Below, in pieces: positions 35,063 through 43,297 of a DNA stretch of 64,000 bases; the stretch's first letter is position 1; each line of letters begins with the position of its first letter. Under the pieces are notes generated by a model, which searched no databases, was not told the DNA's origin, and worked only from the letters and a program-made list of their open reading frames with translations. This stretch comes from Amycolatopsis aidingensis. GTDB lineage: Bacteria > Actinomycetota > Actinomycetes > Mycobacteriales > Pseudonocardiaceae. The translations under genes were made by a program, and so were the position numbers. The stretch is taken from NCBI RefSeq assembly GCF_018885265.1, contig NZ_CP076538.1:992001-1056000 (forward strand). Reading direction: 5' to 3'.

Positions 35063-35643
35063 CGGGGGCCGCCTGCTCCCCAGCGGACGTCGGTCAGCAC
35101 CTCGCGCAGGTCGGCGGGGGACAGTGGATCGTCCGGCTCCAGGGTGCCGCTCAGCATGACGAGTGCGTCCTCGGCCGCGAACACCACGATCGTCTTGCCG
35201 AAGGTGCCCTGCGCGGCCCGCTGGATGCCGATTGCCGTAACGCCGGGGAACCCCGCAATCGATACATCCCGCTGGACCTCGTCGAACCGGAAGCCTTTCG
35301 CCTCGGCCTGCGGTTCGGCAAAACCCGCGGTGACCTCGGCCAGGCCCTGCTCCGGGGTCTTGTCCGGTAACGGCAGCTCGTTGACCACGACGGTCGTCCT
35401 GGTCCCCTTCCTGCTGATTCCCGGAAGGCTCTCGTCGAGCTGCATTCCTTCGGGGACGCGCAGGGACGCCTTGGTGCGCGGGATCGGGGTGTGCTCGGCG
35501 GCGGTCACCTCCGAACTGGGCGTCGCGCGGGTGGTGTTCGTCGCCGGAACCGGCCCGTCCGGCTCGTCGCCGGTGGCGCAGCCGGTGAGGGTGAGCAGGA
35601 TGGTGAGCAGGCCGATCGCTGGTGCGGTTCTCCGGGTTCGCAT
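35059..35643 (-). CDS. lipoprotein, LpqN-like
   Basis: The 194-residue protein has a clear lipoprotein signal (RRTAPAIGLLTILLTLTGC; cysteine about residue 22), a Thr/Pro/Glu-rich spacer and a single compact domain: SLRVPEGMQLDESLPGISRK, VVVNELPLPDKTPEQGLAEVTAGF, then DEVQRDVSIAGFPGVTAIGI. The plan resembles mycobacterial LpqN/LpqT surface lipoproteins, but the match is from memory and weak. Convergent to nudC. Its stop overlaps the start of the remnant frame at 34859-35062. Confidence 0.72.
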   Translation of the reverse strand: MRTRRTAPAIGLLTILLTLTGCATGDEPDGPVPATNTTRATPSSEVTAAEHTPIPRTKASLRVPEGMQLDESLPGISRKGTRTTVVVNELPLPDKTPEQGLAEVTAGFAEPQAEAKGFRFDEVQRDVSIAGFPGVTAIGIQRAAQGTFGKTIVVFAAEDALVMLSGTLEPDDPLSPADLREVLTDVRWGAGGPR

Positions 35644-35672
35644 CCCAGCAGGTTAGCCACGGCGGTCAGAGG

Positions 35673-37052
35673 TCAGAGCAGGGCGCCGAGGGGGAGGATC
35701 AGGGCGATCGCCACCACGGAGATCACCGTCTCCATCAGCGACCAGCTCTTGATGGTCTGCCCGACCGACAGCCCGAAGTACTCCTTCACCAGCCAGAAAC
35801 CGGCGTCGTTGAGGTGCGAGAAGAACAGCGAGCCAGCGCCGATGGCCAGCACCAGCAACGCGCTGTGCGTGGGGTCCAGGGTGGCCGCCAGCGGGGCCAC
35901 GATTCCGGCCGCGGACACCGTCGCCACGGTGGCCGAACCGGTGGCCAGCCGGATGGCCACCGCGACCAGCCAGCCGAGCAGCAGCGGGGAGAAGTCCGCC
36001 CCGGTGGCCAGCCGGGTGATCACGTCCCCGACCCCGGCGTCCACCAGGGTCTGCTTGAACCCGCCGCCCGCGCCGACGATCAGCAGGATGCCCGCGATCG
36101 GTGGCAGCGCGTCGGCCAGGGTGGCGGAGAGCTTGCCGCGGGTGAACCCGGCCGCGCGGCCGAGGGTGACCATGCCGAGCAGCACCGCGGCCAGCAGGGC
36201 CACCAGCGGGTTCCCGACGAAGTCCAGCACCCTGCGCACATGGTCGCCCTCGGCAAGCAGGATGTCGGCCAGGGCCTTGCCCATCATCAGCACCACCGGC
36301 AGCAGCACCGTGCTCACGGTGGCAAGGAAGCTCGGCGCCCGGTCCCGGCCGGTGCCGGATGCCCCCGGTGCGGCCTCGGGAACCAGGTGCGCGGGTGCGG
36401 TCGCGTCCGGCACCAGCCGGGCGGCCAGCCGGCCGAACAGCGGACCGGCGACGATCACCGTGGGGATGGCCACCAGCACACCGAGCGCGAGGGTGATGCC
36501 AACGTTGGCGTTCAGCGCCCCCGCCGCGGCCAGTGGGCCCGGATGCGGCGGCACCAGGCCGTGCAGCACCGAAAGGCCCGCCAGCGCGGGAATCCCGAGC
36601 AGCATCAGCGGCTTCCCGGTCCGCCGGGACACCAGCAACACCACCGGAATGAGCATTACCAGGCCGATCTCGAAGAACATCGGCAGCCCGATCAGCGCGG
36701 CCACCAGCGCCATCGACCAGGGCAGCAGCCGTCGCCCGGAGCGGGAGATGATGGTGTCCACGATCTGCTCGGCACCGCCGGAGTCGGCGAGCAGCCTGCC
36801 CAGCATGGCGCCGAGCGCGATCAGCACCCCCACCGAGGCCACGGTGGAACCGACCCCGTCGGTGAAACTGTCGATCAGGCTGTCCACCGGCATCCCGGCC
36901 ACCAGCCCGAGCAGCCCGGAGCTGAGGATCAGCGCCAGGAACGGGTGCAGCTTCAGCTTGGTGATCAGGACGACGATCAGCGCGATGGCCAGCAGGGTGG
37001 CCGCGATCAGCCGGGTGTCCTGCCCGGTCCACGCGGCGGCGAGTGTGTTCAC
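35673..37052 (-). CDS. gluconate permease, GntP family
   Basis: A 459-residue polytopic protein with about 12 hydrophobic helices and GntP-family landmarks: LKLHPFLALILSSGLLGLVAGMP, RSGRRLLPWSMALVAALIGLPMFFEIG, the highly conserved GLVPPHPGPLAAAGALNANVG, and SLFFSHLNDAGFWLVKEYFG near the end. It is predicted to import D-gluconate with protons. GTG at 37052 overlaps the gluconokinase TGA by 4 nt, so transport and phosphorylation are coupled. Control by the divergent FCD regulator is likely. Confidence 0.93.
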   Translation of the reverse strand: MNTLAAAWTGQDTRLIAATLLAIALIVVLITKLKLHPFLALILSSGLLGLVAGMPVDSLIDSFTDGVGSTVASVGVLIALGAMLGRLLADSGGAEQIVDTIISRSGRRLLPWSMALVAALIGLPMFFEIGLVMLIPVVLLVSRRTGKPLMLLGIPALAGLSVLHGLVPPHPGPLAAAGALNANVGITLALGVLVAIPTVIVAGPLFGRLAARLVPDATAPAHLVPEAAPGASGTGRDRAPSFLATVSTVLLPVVLMMGKALADILLAEGDHVRRVLDFVGNPLVALLAAVLLGMVTLGRAAGFTRGKLSATLADALPPIAGILLIVGAGGGFKQTLVDAGVGDVITRLATGADFSPLLLGWLVAVAIRLATGSATVATVSAAGIVAPLAATLDPTHSALLVLAIGAGSLFFSHLNDAGFWLVKEYFGLSVGQTIKSWSLMETVISVVAIALILPLGALL

Positions 37053-37546
37053 GGACTGCCCTCGCTTTCCTTCCGGAGTGCGATACGCACGATGTCCTCC
37101 GGAGGCGTCGCGATATCCGCGGTCAGCCCGCGCTCGTCCGGCTGCAGCGGTTCGAGGTCGGCGAGCTGGGAGTCCAGCAGGGACACCGGCATGAAATGGC
37201 TGGAGCGCCCCGTCATCCGGCCGGCCAGCAGCTCCCGGTCCCCGTGCAGGTGCAGGAACCAGACCCGCTCGTCCACTCGCAGCACGTCCCGGTAGGACCG
37301 TTTGAGTGCCGAGCAGCTGACCACCCCACCGGTCGCGGTACGCGCGGCGATCCACTCCGCGATGGCCGCAAGCCACGGGGCCCGGTCGGCGTCGGTGAGC
37401 GGGGTGCCCGCGGACATCTTGGCGATGTTGGCTGCGGGGTGGAAGGAGTCGGCCTCGGCGTACTCGACGCCGAGTGCGGCGGCGAGTTCGGTGCCGACGG
37501 TGGTCTTGCCGGAGCCGGCCACGCCCATGACGACGATGACGCTCAT
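37049..37546 (-). CDS. gntK: gluconokinase
   Basis: A 165-residue P-loop kinase with Walker A VMGVAGSGKTTVG (about 6-18), the gluconate-binding stretch EADSFHPAANIAKMSAGTPLTDADRAPWL (about 34-62), SCSALKRSYRDVLR, and FLHLHGDRELLAGRMTGRSSHFMPVSLLDSQ. It phosphorylates gluconate to 6-phosphogluconate for the pentose phosphate or Entner-Doudoroff route. ATG 37546 fits the family N-terminus; a TTG at 37564 is a weaker alternative. Divergent from the regulator at 37646 with operator-like repeats between. Confidence 0.95.
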   Translation of the reverse strand: MSVIVVMGVAGSGKTTVGTELAAALGVEYAEADSFHPAANIAKMSAGTPLTDADRAPWLAAIAEWIAARTATGGVVSCSALKRSYRDVLRVDERVWFLHLHGDRELLAGRMTGRSSHFMPVSLLDSQLADLEPLQPDERGLTADIATPPEDIVRIALRKESEGSP

Positions 37547-37564
37547 GGAGGGAGTGAACCTCAA

Positions 37565-37596
37565 AAGTAGTACTTATTCAAGAGAAAGTAGTACTT
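37565..37596. promoter_or_regulatory. paired palindromic operators of the gluconate regulator
   Basis: AAGTAGTACTT occurs at 37565-37575 and again at 37586-37596, start-to-start 21 bp (two helical turns). Each is a palindrome (AAGTA-G-TACTT). They lie 18 bp before the gluconokinase ATG and 49 bp before the regulator GTG, in an AT-rich island, as expected for cooperative binding by a dimeric GntR/FadR-type repressor controlling both directions. Confidence 0.75.
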
Positions 37597-37645
37597 AATC
37601 GAAACAGGCGGGTAACCTGGGGGAAACGGCGAAACTGGAGGTGGG

Positions 37646-38350
37646 GTGGCCGACAGCAGGCACACGCTGATGCTGGACGCGCTGGGTGCGGCGATCGTGA
37701 GCGGTTCCCTGGAACCGGGGGCCGTGCTGCGGGTCGAGGAGCTACAACAGCGGTTCGAGGTGTCCCGCACGGTCGCCCGCGAGGTCGTCAGGGCGCTGGA
37801 GGGAATCGGCCTGACGACCAGCAAGCGCAGGGTGGGGGTCACCGTGCGGGAGCCCGCGGGCTGGAACCACTACGACCCCCGGCTGATCCGCTGGCAGCTG
37901 GACGGTCCGGGGCGCGCGGAGGCCCTGCGCACGCTGACCGAGCTGCGCAGCGCAGTGGAACCGAGCGCGGCCAGGTTCGCCGCCCTGCGTGCCTCGCCCG
38001 AGCAGCGGGGCCGGTTGCGCGCGCTGGCCACCCGGCTGGCGGGCACCGCCAAGGCCAAAGACCTGGACACTTTCCTCGGGCACGACATCGAGTTCCACCA
38101 TCTGGTACTGACCGCCTCCGGTAACCCGATGTTCGGTCAACTGTCCGAAGTGGTCGCCGAGGTGCTCACCGGCAGGACCGGGCACGGGCTGATGCCTGCC
38201 GAACCGCGGCCCGAGGCGGTGGCCTGGCATGCCGAGGTCGCCGCCGCGATCGAGGCGGGGGACGCGAGCCGGGCCGAACGGGCCATGGGTGACATCGTCG
38301 TGCAGGCCCGGGACGAGATGCTCGAGCTGCTCACACCGCCAGACCCCTAG
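37646..38350 (+). CDS. FadR-subfamily GntR regulator (FCD domain), gluconate-linked
   Basis: A 234-residue protein: N-terminal winged helix (about 5-70; AAIVSGSLEPGAVLRVEELQQRFEVSRTVAREVVRALEGIGL) and a C-terminal all-helical FCD domain with metal-binding positions in LGHDIEFHHLVLTASGNPMF and WHAEVAAAIEAGD. The divergent gluconate kinase/permease pair suggests gluconate or 6-phosphogluconate as effector. GTG start preceded by GGAGGTG. It probably binds the AAGTAGTACTT pair. Confidence 0.9.
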   Translation: MADSRHTLMLDALGAAIVSGSLEPGAVLRVEELQQRFEVSRTVAREVVRALEGIGLTTSKRRVGVTVREPAGWNHYDPRLIRWQLDGPGRAEALRTLTELRSAVEPSAARFAALRASPEQRGRLRALATRLAGTAKAKDLDTFLGHDIEFHHLVLTASGNPMFGQLSEVVAEVLTGRTGHGLMPAEPRPEAVAWHAEVAAAIEAGDASRAERAMGDIVVQARDEMLELLTPPDP

Positions 38351-38354
38351 GTGG

Positions 38355-38376
38355 GGTACCGGCGTCGTTCGGTACC
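38355..38376. terminator. inverted repeat between the regulator gene and cobD
   Basis: GGTACCG (38355-38361) and CGGTACC (38370-38376) are perfect 7-bp arms with an 8-bp loop. It begins 4 bp after the regulator stop and ends 9 bp before the cobD GTG. A terminator or a protein-binding site for cobD are both possible. Confidence 0.45.
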
Positions 38377-38385
38377 GTCAGGCGG

Positions 38386-39354
38386 GTGAGTGGGGCGAGG
38401 GCGATCGGACTGTTGCTGGGGGTGCTCGCCGACGGTGCCATCGGCGGCCGGAAGCGAGTGGGACCCGCCACCGGCTTCGCGCGGCTGGCCCGCGGGGCCG
38501 AGCGAAAACTGTATGCCGACCGGCCGGTCCCCGGCGTGCTCTACGCCGGTGGGCTGACCGCGGGGGTCGTGCTGGTCGGGCTGGCCGCGGAACGCCTCGG
38601 GCGGCGCGGCCCGGTGCTGCGTGCCCTTGGCACGGCGACCGCCACCTGGGCCGCACTGGGCGGTGCCGCGCTGGCGGCCGATGGCACCGAGCTTGCCCGC
38701 GACCTGGAGACCGGCAGCCTGGAGGCGGCACGGGCCCGGCTGTCCGAGCTCGACCTGCGGGAGACCGCGGGGCTGGACATGATCGGGCTGTCCCGCGCCT
38801 CGGTGGAGGCGGTCGCGGAGAACACCTCGGACGTGGTGGTCGTGCCGCTGCTGTGGGGCGCGCTGGCCGGGATACCGGGGGTACTCGGCGCCCGCGCGGT
38901 CACCGTGCTGGTCCGCACGGTCGGCCCGCCGAACCGGGTCGCGCTGCCGCCGCGCTACCGCCGCTTCGGATGGTGCACCGCCCGGCTGGACGAGGTGGTC
39001 AGCCTGCTGCCGACCAGGGCAGCCGCCGCGCTGACCGTGGCCGCCGCCCCGGTCGTCGGCGGCTCCGGCGCGGGCTCATGGCGGGCATGGCGCCGGGACA
39101 CCGCGGCGCACCCCGGCCCCAACGCGGGCCGGGTAGAAGCCGCCTTCGCCGGTGCGCTGGAGATCCGGCTCGGCGGGCGCACCGCGTACCCGCACGGCAC
39201 GGAGGAGCTGCCGGTGCTCGGCGACGGCCGCAACCCGGACGCGGGCCACGTGACCCGCGCCGTGGAACTGTCCAGGGTGGTCGGCTGGCTGGCCGGGCTC
39301 AGCTCGGCCGTGCTCGCGCTCCTGCTCGGTCTGCGGCGCCGGCATCGCCGGTAG
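38386..39354 (+). CDS. cobD: adenosylcobinamide-phosphate synthase (CobD/CbiB)
   Basis: A 322-residue membrane enzyme with family signatures: LLGVLADGAIGG...HP-region replaced here by RKRVGPATGFARLARGAE, then LDLRETAGLDMIGLSRASVEAVAENTSDVVVVPLLW (the strongest block, about 117-152), PPNRVALPPRYRRFGWCTARLDEVVSLLPTR, and AAHPGPNAGRVEAAFAGALEIRLGG. It attaches the aminopropanol arm to adenosylcobyric acid in cobalamin synthesis. No other cobalamin gene or riboswitch is adjacent. The cobD-SURF1-phosphatase order matches, from memory, mycobacteria. The 3' end overlaps the convergent SURF1 gene by 56 bp. Confidence 0.93.
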   Translation: MSGARAIGLLLGVLADGAIGGRKRVGPATGFARLARGAERKLYADRPVPGVLYAGGLTAGVVLVGLAAERLGRRGPVLRALGTATATWAALGGAALAADGTELARDLETGSLEAARARLSELDLRETAGLDMIGLSRASVEAVAENTSDVVVVPLLWGALAGIPGVLGARAVTVLVRTVGPPNRVALPPRYRRFGWCTARLDEVVSLLPTRAAAALTVAAAPVVGGSGAGSWRAWRRDTAAHPGPNAGRVEAAFAGALEIRLGGRTAYPHGTEELPVLGDGRNPDAGHVTRAVELSRVVGWLAGLSSAVLALLLGLRRRHRR

Positions 39355-40183
39355 TTCCCAGCCGTTCGGCCTCCTCGTCCTCGGCGAGGATCTGCGCCAC
39401 GGACTTGCGCCGGGCCGGCTTGTCCCGCGGCCGCTCGTCCAGCGCGCCCCCGGGTTTCAGCTCGCGGATGGTGAAGTACAGCCAGCCGAGCAGGGCCATG
39501 GTGCCGAATGCGATCCACTGCAGGGCGTAGGCGAAGAACGGACCCGCCTCCAGCTGGGGCAGCGGCAACGCGCCAAGCACGCCCGGCTGATCCGGCTCCA
39601 GCTGCAGGTAGCCGGGGCGGATGTCCAGTCCGGTGGCCCTGGCCACCACCTTGGAGTCCACGCTGTAGCTGTGCAGCCGCCCCGCGGTGGAGTCATTGGC
39701 GAAGGCGTCCCGCCGCTGCGGGTCGGTCTCGTCGATCCGGACCCTGCCGACCAGGTCCACCCGGCCCTGCGGTGGCGGCTGGTACGCGGGCACCCGGCTG
39801 CGCTCGTCGGGGCGCACGTACCCCCGGTCGACCAGCACCACCCGGCCCTCGGTGGTGCGCAGCGGGGTGAGGATCTCGAAGGCGGGTTCGCCCTGCACCG
39901 TGCGCAGTCGCGCGATCACCTCCTCGCCCGGCAGGTAGCTGCCGGTTACGGTGACCCGTTTCCACTGCGTGCCCTCGTCCGGGGCGGTACCGCCGGGCAG
40001 CACCTCGGCCAGCGGCCGGGGCCGCGCGTCGAAGGAGGCCTGCAGCGCGGCGTTGCGGGTCTCCCGCTCGGTGTCGCGGCTGAACTGCCATGGCGCGAGC
40101 AGGGTGTAACAGGCGGTGGCGAAGGCGAACACCACCACCGTCAGGGCCAGCCAGCTCGGCCGCAGCAGGAACTTCAACCGCAC
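39299..40183 (-). CDS. SURF1 family protein (cytochrome oxidase assembly)
   Basis: The 294-residue protein has the SURF1 layout: N-terminal helix (LALTVVVFAFATACYTLLAPWQF) with the conserved region WQFSRDTERETRN, a large extracytoplasmic domain with VTVTGSYLPGEEVIARLRTVQG, FEILTPLRTTEGRVVLVDRGYV and a second helix (FAYALQWIAFGTMALLGWLYF), then a charged cytoplasmic tail of 60 residues. SURF1 assists haem a insertion into cytochrome c oxidase. The tail overlaps the end of cobD on the opposite strand. Confidence 0.93.
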   Translation of the reverse strand: MRLKFLLRPSWLALTVVVFAFATACYTLLAPWQFSRDTERETRNAALQASFDARPRPLAEVLPGGTAPDEGTQWKRVTVTGSYLPGEEVIARLRTVQGEPAFEILTPLRTTEGRVVLVDRGYVRPDERSRVPAYQPPPQGRVDLVGRVRIDETDPQRRDAFANDSTAGRLHSYSVDSKVVARATGLDIRPGYLQLEPDQPGVLGALPLPQLEAGPFFAYALQWIAFGTMALLGWLYFTIRELKPGGALDERPRDKPARRKSVAQILAEDEEAERLGTTGDAGAADRAGARARPS

Positions 40184-40228
40184 CCCTCAACGGTAAGCGG
40201 TGTGCTGCGCAGCGGGCACGGCGCGGGG

Positions 40229-41099
40229 TCAACCGAGCTGTAGCGCGTCCCCCGCGGCGGCAAGCGACTGCCGGGCGTACCCGCCGCCGAACACCGCGGC
40301 GTGCATCAGCAGCGGGAACAGCTGGTGCAGCGGGATCCGGTCCCGCCAGTCCTGCGGCAACGGGGCGCCCGCGTCCGCGGCGGCCTCCAGGTACCCGCCG
40401 AGCACGTACTGCAAGGAGGTGAGCCCGAACAGGTGCAGCATCGCCAGGTCGGTCTCCCGGTGCCCGCCGTGCGCGGCCGGGTCGATCAGCCAGGCCTCGC
40501 CGTCGGACGCCCACAGCACGTTGCCGCTCCAGGCGTCCCCGTGCAGCCGGGCAGGCGGCTCCGGCGGGCCCGCCAGCTCGGGCAGCCGCGCGCAGACCCG
40601 GTCGAACACCCCGGCCTGCTCCCGGTCGAACAGCCCCTGATCCACGCACGAACGCACGTACGGCTCGATCCGGTGTGCGGCGAAGAAGGACGGCCAGTCC
40701 TGGTGTGGCTCGTTGCGCATCGGGGCGAGCCCCATCCAGGCGTCGGTGGGCCCACCGGGTGGGGCGGAGCCGAACGCGGGCGCCCCGCGCCGGTGCAGCG
40801 CACAGCCCGCGGCCGAACCGCTCGGCGGCCGGTTTGCTCGGCACCCCGGTGGAGATGTGCTGGAGCACCAGCCACTCCTCGTCGTAGCCGTGCACCTCGG
40901 GGATCGGGACGTCCCTGTACTCGGCCAGCCAGCGCAGGCCGGCGCCCTCGGCGGTGGCCGCGCCCTCGCCCTGGCCACGTTTGGCGACCACCTTGCGCCC
41001 GTCGGCGAGGGTTACCGCGAAGGCCGCGCCACCGATGGGCTGGGCCATGGTGGCCCGCTGCCCGGTGAACCGCTCCGCGGCAGCACGCTCGGTGCTCAT
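40229..41099 (-). pseudogene. fructosamine kinase family gene with a frameshift
   Basis: Two frames together give one fructosamine-kinase-like protein of about 289 residues. The first (from ATG 41099) reads MAQPIGGAAFAVTLADGRKVVAKRG...GYDEEWLVLQHI...PAAERFGRGL and then leaves frame; the other picks up at ALHRRGAPAFGSAPPGGPTDAW and continues through ARLHGDAWSGNVLW (catalytic HGDAWSGN), EAWLIDPAAHGGHRETDLAML to the stop at 40229. The change of frame lies at about 40800-40806 and fits one extra base. Family members phosphorylate glycated amines for deglycation. Either a true frameshift mutation or a sequencing error. ATGA overlap with the phosphatase gene upstream. Confidence 0.85.
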
Positions 41100-41587
41100 T
41101 TCCCGGCTCCTGGGTGCTGGTCCCGCACCCAGTCGAGCAGGCCGGGCACCGACCGCTCGATCATCCCGAGCACCTCCGCGAAGCCGCCGTCGGCGCCGTA
41201 GTACGGGTCGGGCACCTCGGCACCCTCCGGCGCGGTGGGGTCGAACTCCCGCAGCATCCGCACCCGCTCCGGGTCCGGCGCGAGCCTGCGCAGGTCCCGC
41301 AGGTGCGAGGCGTCCGCGGCCAGCAGCAGGTCGGCGTCCAGGTGCCGCTTGTCCACCTGCGCTGCGATGTGCTCACCGTGGTAGCCGTGCGCGTCCAGGG
41401 TGGCCCGCGCCCGCGGGTCGGCGGGCTCACCGGCATGCCACGGCCCGATCCCGGCGCTGCTCACCCGCACCTGCTCGGCGAGCCCGGCGCGGCGCAGGTG
41501 CTCGGCGAACACCAGCGCGGCCATCGGCGAGCGGCAGATGTTGCCTGAGCAGACGAAACAGATGTGCAGTACGGGAGAGTCGGTCAC
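41096..41587 (-). CDS. low-molecular-weight protein-tyrosine phosphatase
   Basis: A 163-residue enzyme with the P-loop CSGNICRSP (Cys13, Arg19; consensus C-x5-R-S) and the general-acid motif DPYYG (about 126-130). HICFVCSGNICRSPMAALVFAEHL is the usual start and SVPGLLDWVRD the usual end. It dephosphorylates phosphotyrosine (PtpA type). In mycobacteria, as I recall, ptpA lies next to a SURF1 gene and near Nif3, the same neighbourhood. Its stop overlaps the start of the fructosamine-kinase gene. Confidence 0.95.
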   Translation of the reverse strand: MTDSPVLHICFVCSGNICRSPMAALVFAEHLRRAGLAEQVRVSSAGIGPWHAGEPADPRARATLDAHGYHGEHIAAQVDKRHLDADLLLAADASHLRDLRRLAPDPERVRMLREFDPTAPEGAEVPDPYYGADGGFAEVLGMIERSVPGLLDWVRDQHPGAGK

Positions 41588-41729
41588 GAGCGCGGTCTCC
41601 GCATCAGGTGTCGTCGGGATGGCATACCGAGCGCACCGCCCGCTCCAGCGCGGAGCGGTGCAAGGGGTCCAGCGAGCGTGCCTCGCCGACCGTGCACAGC
41701 CAGGCAGCGTACATGCGAGGATCGTCGCT

Positions 41730-42545
41730 ATGTCAGTGCCAGTCTCCGACGTGATCGCCGCGCTCGAAACGGCCTACCCGCCCGCGCTCGCCGAGTCCTG
41801 GGACGCGGTCGGCCTGGTCTGCGGAGACCCGGCCGAGCCCGCGGACCGGGTGCTGGTCTGCGTGGACCCGGTCGAGGAAACCGTGGCCGAGGCCGAGGAA
41901 GTCGGCGCCCGGCTGATCGTCGCGCACCACCCGCTGCTGCTGCGCGGGGTACACGGGGTGGCCGCGGACACCGCCAAGGGGCGGCTGGTGCACCGGATGA
42001 TCCGCGCCGGGATCGCGCTGTACTGCGCGCACACCAATGCCGACTCCGCCAGCCCCGGGGTTTCCGACGCACTGGCCGAGACCATCGGCGGGCTGCGGGT
42101 GCTGCGTCCGCTCGCGCCGCACGCGGACGGCGTCACCGGGATCGGCCGGATCTGCGAGTTGACCGAGCCGGAGCCCTTCGGTGTCTTCGTGCGGCGGGTG
42201 GCGGAAGCTCTGCCGGACACCCGGCCTGGGGTGACCGGGGCAGGCGATCCGGAGCGGGTGCTGCGCACCGTCGCCGTCTCCGGTGGCGCGGGGGACAGCT
42301 ATCTCGGCCAGGCGACGGCGGCCGGGGTGGACGCCTATGTCACCGCCGATCTCCGGCACCATCCGGCCGGGGAGCACCTCGGCGCGCCCGGCCCGGTGCC
42401 TGCGCTGGTCGGGCTCACCCACTGGGCCAGCGAGTGGCCGTGGTGCGGGCAGGCAGCGAACGTCATCGAGTCCGCCGGTGCGGGTACCGTCGACATCCGC
42501 GTCTCCACGCGGTGTACCGATCCGTGGAACCTGCGAGCGAGCTGA
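41730..42545 (+). CDS. Nif3-like dinuclear metal-centre protein
   Basis: A 271-residue protein with the family metal ligands: AESWDAVGLVCGDP near the start, LIVAHHPLLLRG (His-His, about 66-77), YCAHTNADSASPGVSDALAE (His, Asp), and C-terminal AYVTADLRHH and LVGLTHWASEWP. Nif3 homologues (GTP cyclohydrolase I type 2 fold) form hexamers with two metals per subunit; function is uncertain. First gene of a tight operon with the zinc-ribbon protein (14 bp) and the RNase H/phosphatase fusion (4-nt overlap). Confidence 0.93.
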   Translation: MSVPVSDVIAALETAYPPALAESWDAVGLVCGDPAEPADRVLVCVDPVEETVAEAEEVGARLIVAHHPLLLRGVHGVAADTAKGRLVHRMIRAGIALYCAHTNADSASPGVSDALAETIGGLRVLRPLAPHADGVTGIGRICELTEPEPFGVFVRRVAEALPDTRPGVTGAGDPERVLRTVAVSGGAGDSYLGQATAAGVDAYVTADLRHHPAGEHLGAPGPVPALVGLTHWASEWPWCGQAANVIESAGAGTVDIRVSTRCTDPWNLRAS

Positions 42546-42559
42546 GGGAGAAACATACA

Positions 42560-43297
42560 GTGAAGGCGGAATCTGCCGTCCAGCGCCAGCTACTCGACCT
42601 GGCCAAAGCCGATGCCGACCTGGACAGGGTTGAGCACCGTCGGCGTACCCTCCCCGAGCTGGCCGAGATCGCCGAGGCGGAGAAGACCCTGCGGGAGCGC
42701 AAGGACGCGCTGGTGGCCGTGCAGACCTCGGTTTCCGACCTGGACCGCGAGGTGGCCCGGCAGGAGAGGGAGGTCGATTCGGTCCGGGCGCGCGGGGAGA
42801 AGGACCGCAAGCTGATGGAGTCCGGCTCGGTCGGCGCCAAGCAGCTGACCGACCTCGAGCACGAGGTGGCCACCCTGCAACGCCGCCAGTCGGCGCTGGA
42901 GGACGACCTGCTGGAGCTGATGGAGCGCAAGGAGGCGCTGGAGCAGGACGCCCAGCGCACCGCCGCCGAGGTGGACAAGGCCGAACGGGACCTGGCCGAG
43001 GCGGCCAAGCGCAGGGACGAGGCGCTGGCCGACCTGGAATCGACCGAGGCCAAGCGCAAGGCCGACCGGGAGGCGCTGCTGCCCCGGTTCCCCGAGGACC
43101 TGCTGGCGCTGTACCACCGGGTGCGTGAGCAGAAGGGGATCGGCGCCGCGCTGCTGCGATCCCGGCGGTGCGGGGCCTGCCAGCTGGAACTGGACCGCAA
43201 CGCCGTCTCCGAGATCAAGGCCGCGGCCGAGGACGAGGTCGTCCGCTGCGAGAACTGCGGGGCCATCCTGGTGCGCACGATGGAGTCCGGGCTGTGA
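42560..43297 (+). CDS. zinc-ribbon coiled-coil protein (C4-type, DUF164-like)
   Basis: A 245-residue protein: residues 1-170 are almost continuous charged heptads (for example RERKDALVAVQTSVSDLDREVARQEREVDSVR and LEDDLLELMERKEALEQDAQR), a long antiparallel coiled coil. A C-terminal zinc ribbon follows, with CGAC and CENC pairs (RRCGACQLELDR...VRCENCGAILV). It is conserved beside Nif3 and the RNase H/phosphatase gene in actinobacteria and may bind nucleic acid. GTG start, with GAGGGAGAA upstream. Confidence 0.92.
   Translation: MKAESAVQRQLLDLAKADADLDRVEHRRRTLPELAEIAEAEKTLRERKDALVAVQTSVSDLDREVARQEREVDSVRARGEKDRKLMESGSVGAKQLTDLEHEVATLQRRQSALEDDLLELMERKEALEQDAQRTAAEVDKAERDLAEAAKRRDEALADLESTEAKRKADREALLPRFPEDLLALYHRVREQKGIGAALLRSRRCGACQLELDRNAVSEIKAAAEDEVVRCENCGAILVRTMESGL

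Noticed and set aside
38351..38385. Cobalamin riboswitch before cobD
   Set aside because: The gap to the preceding gene is only 35 bp, too short, and no B12-box-like sequence is visible.
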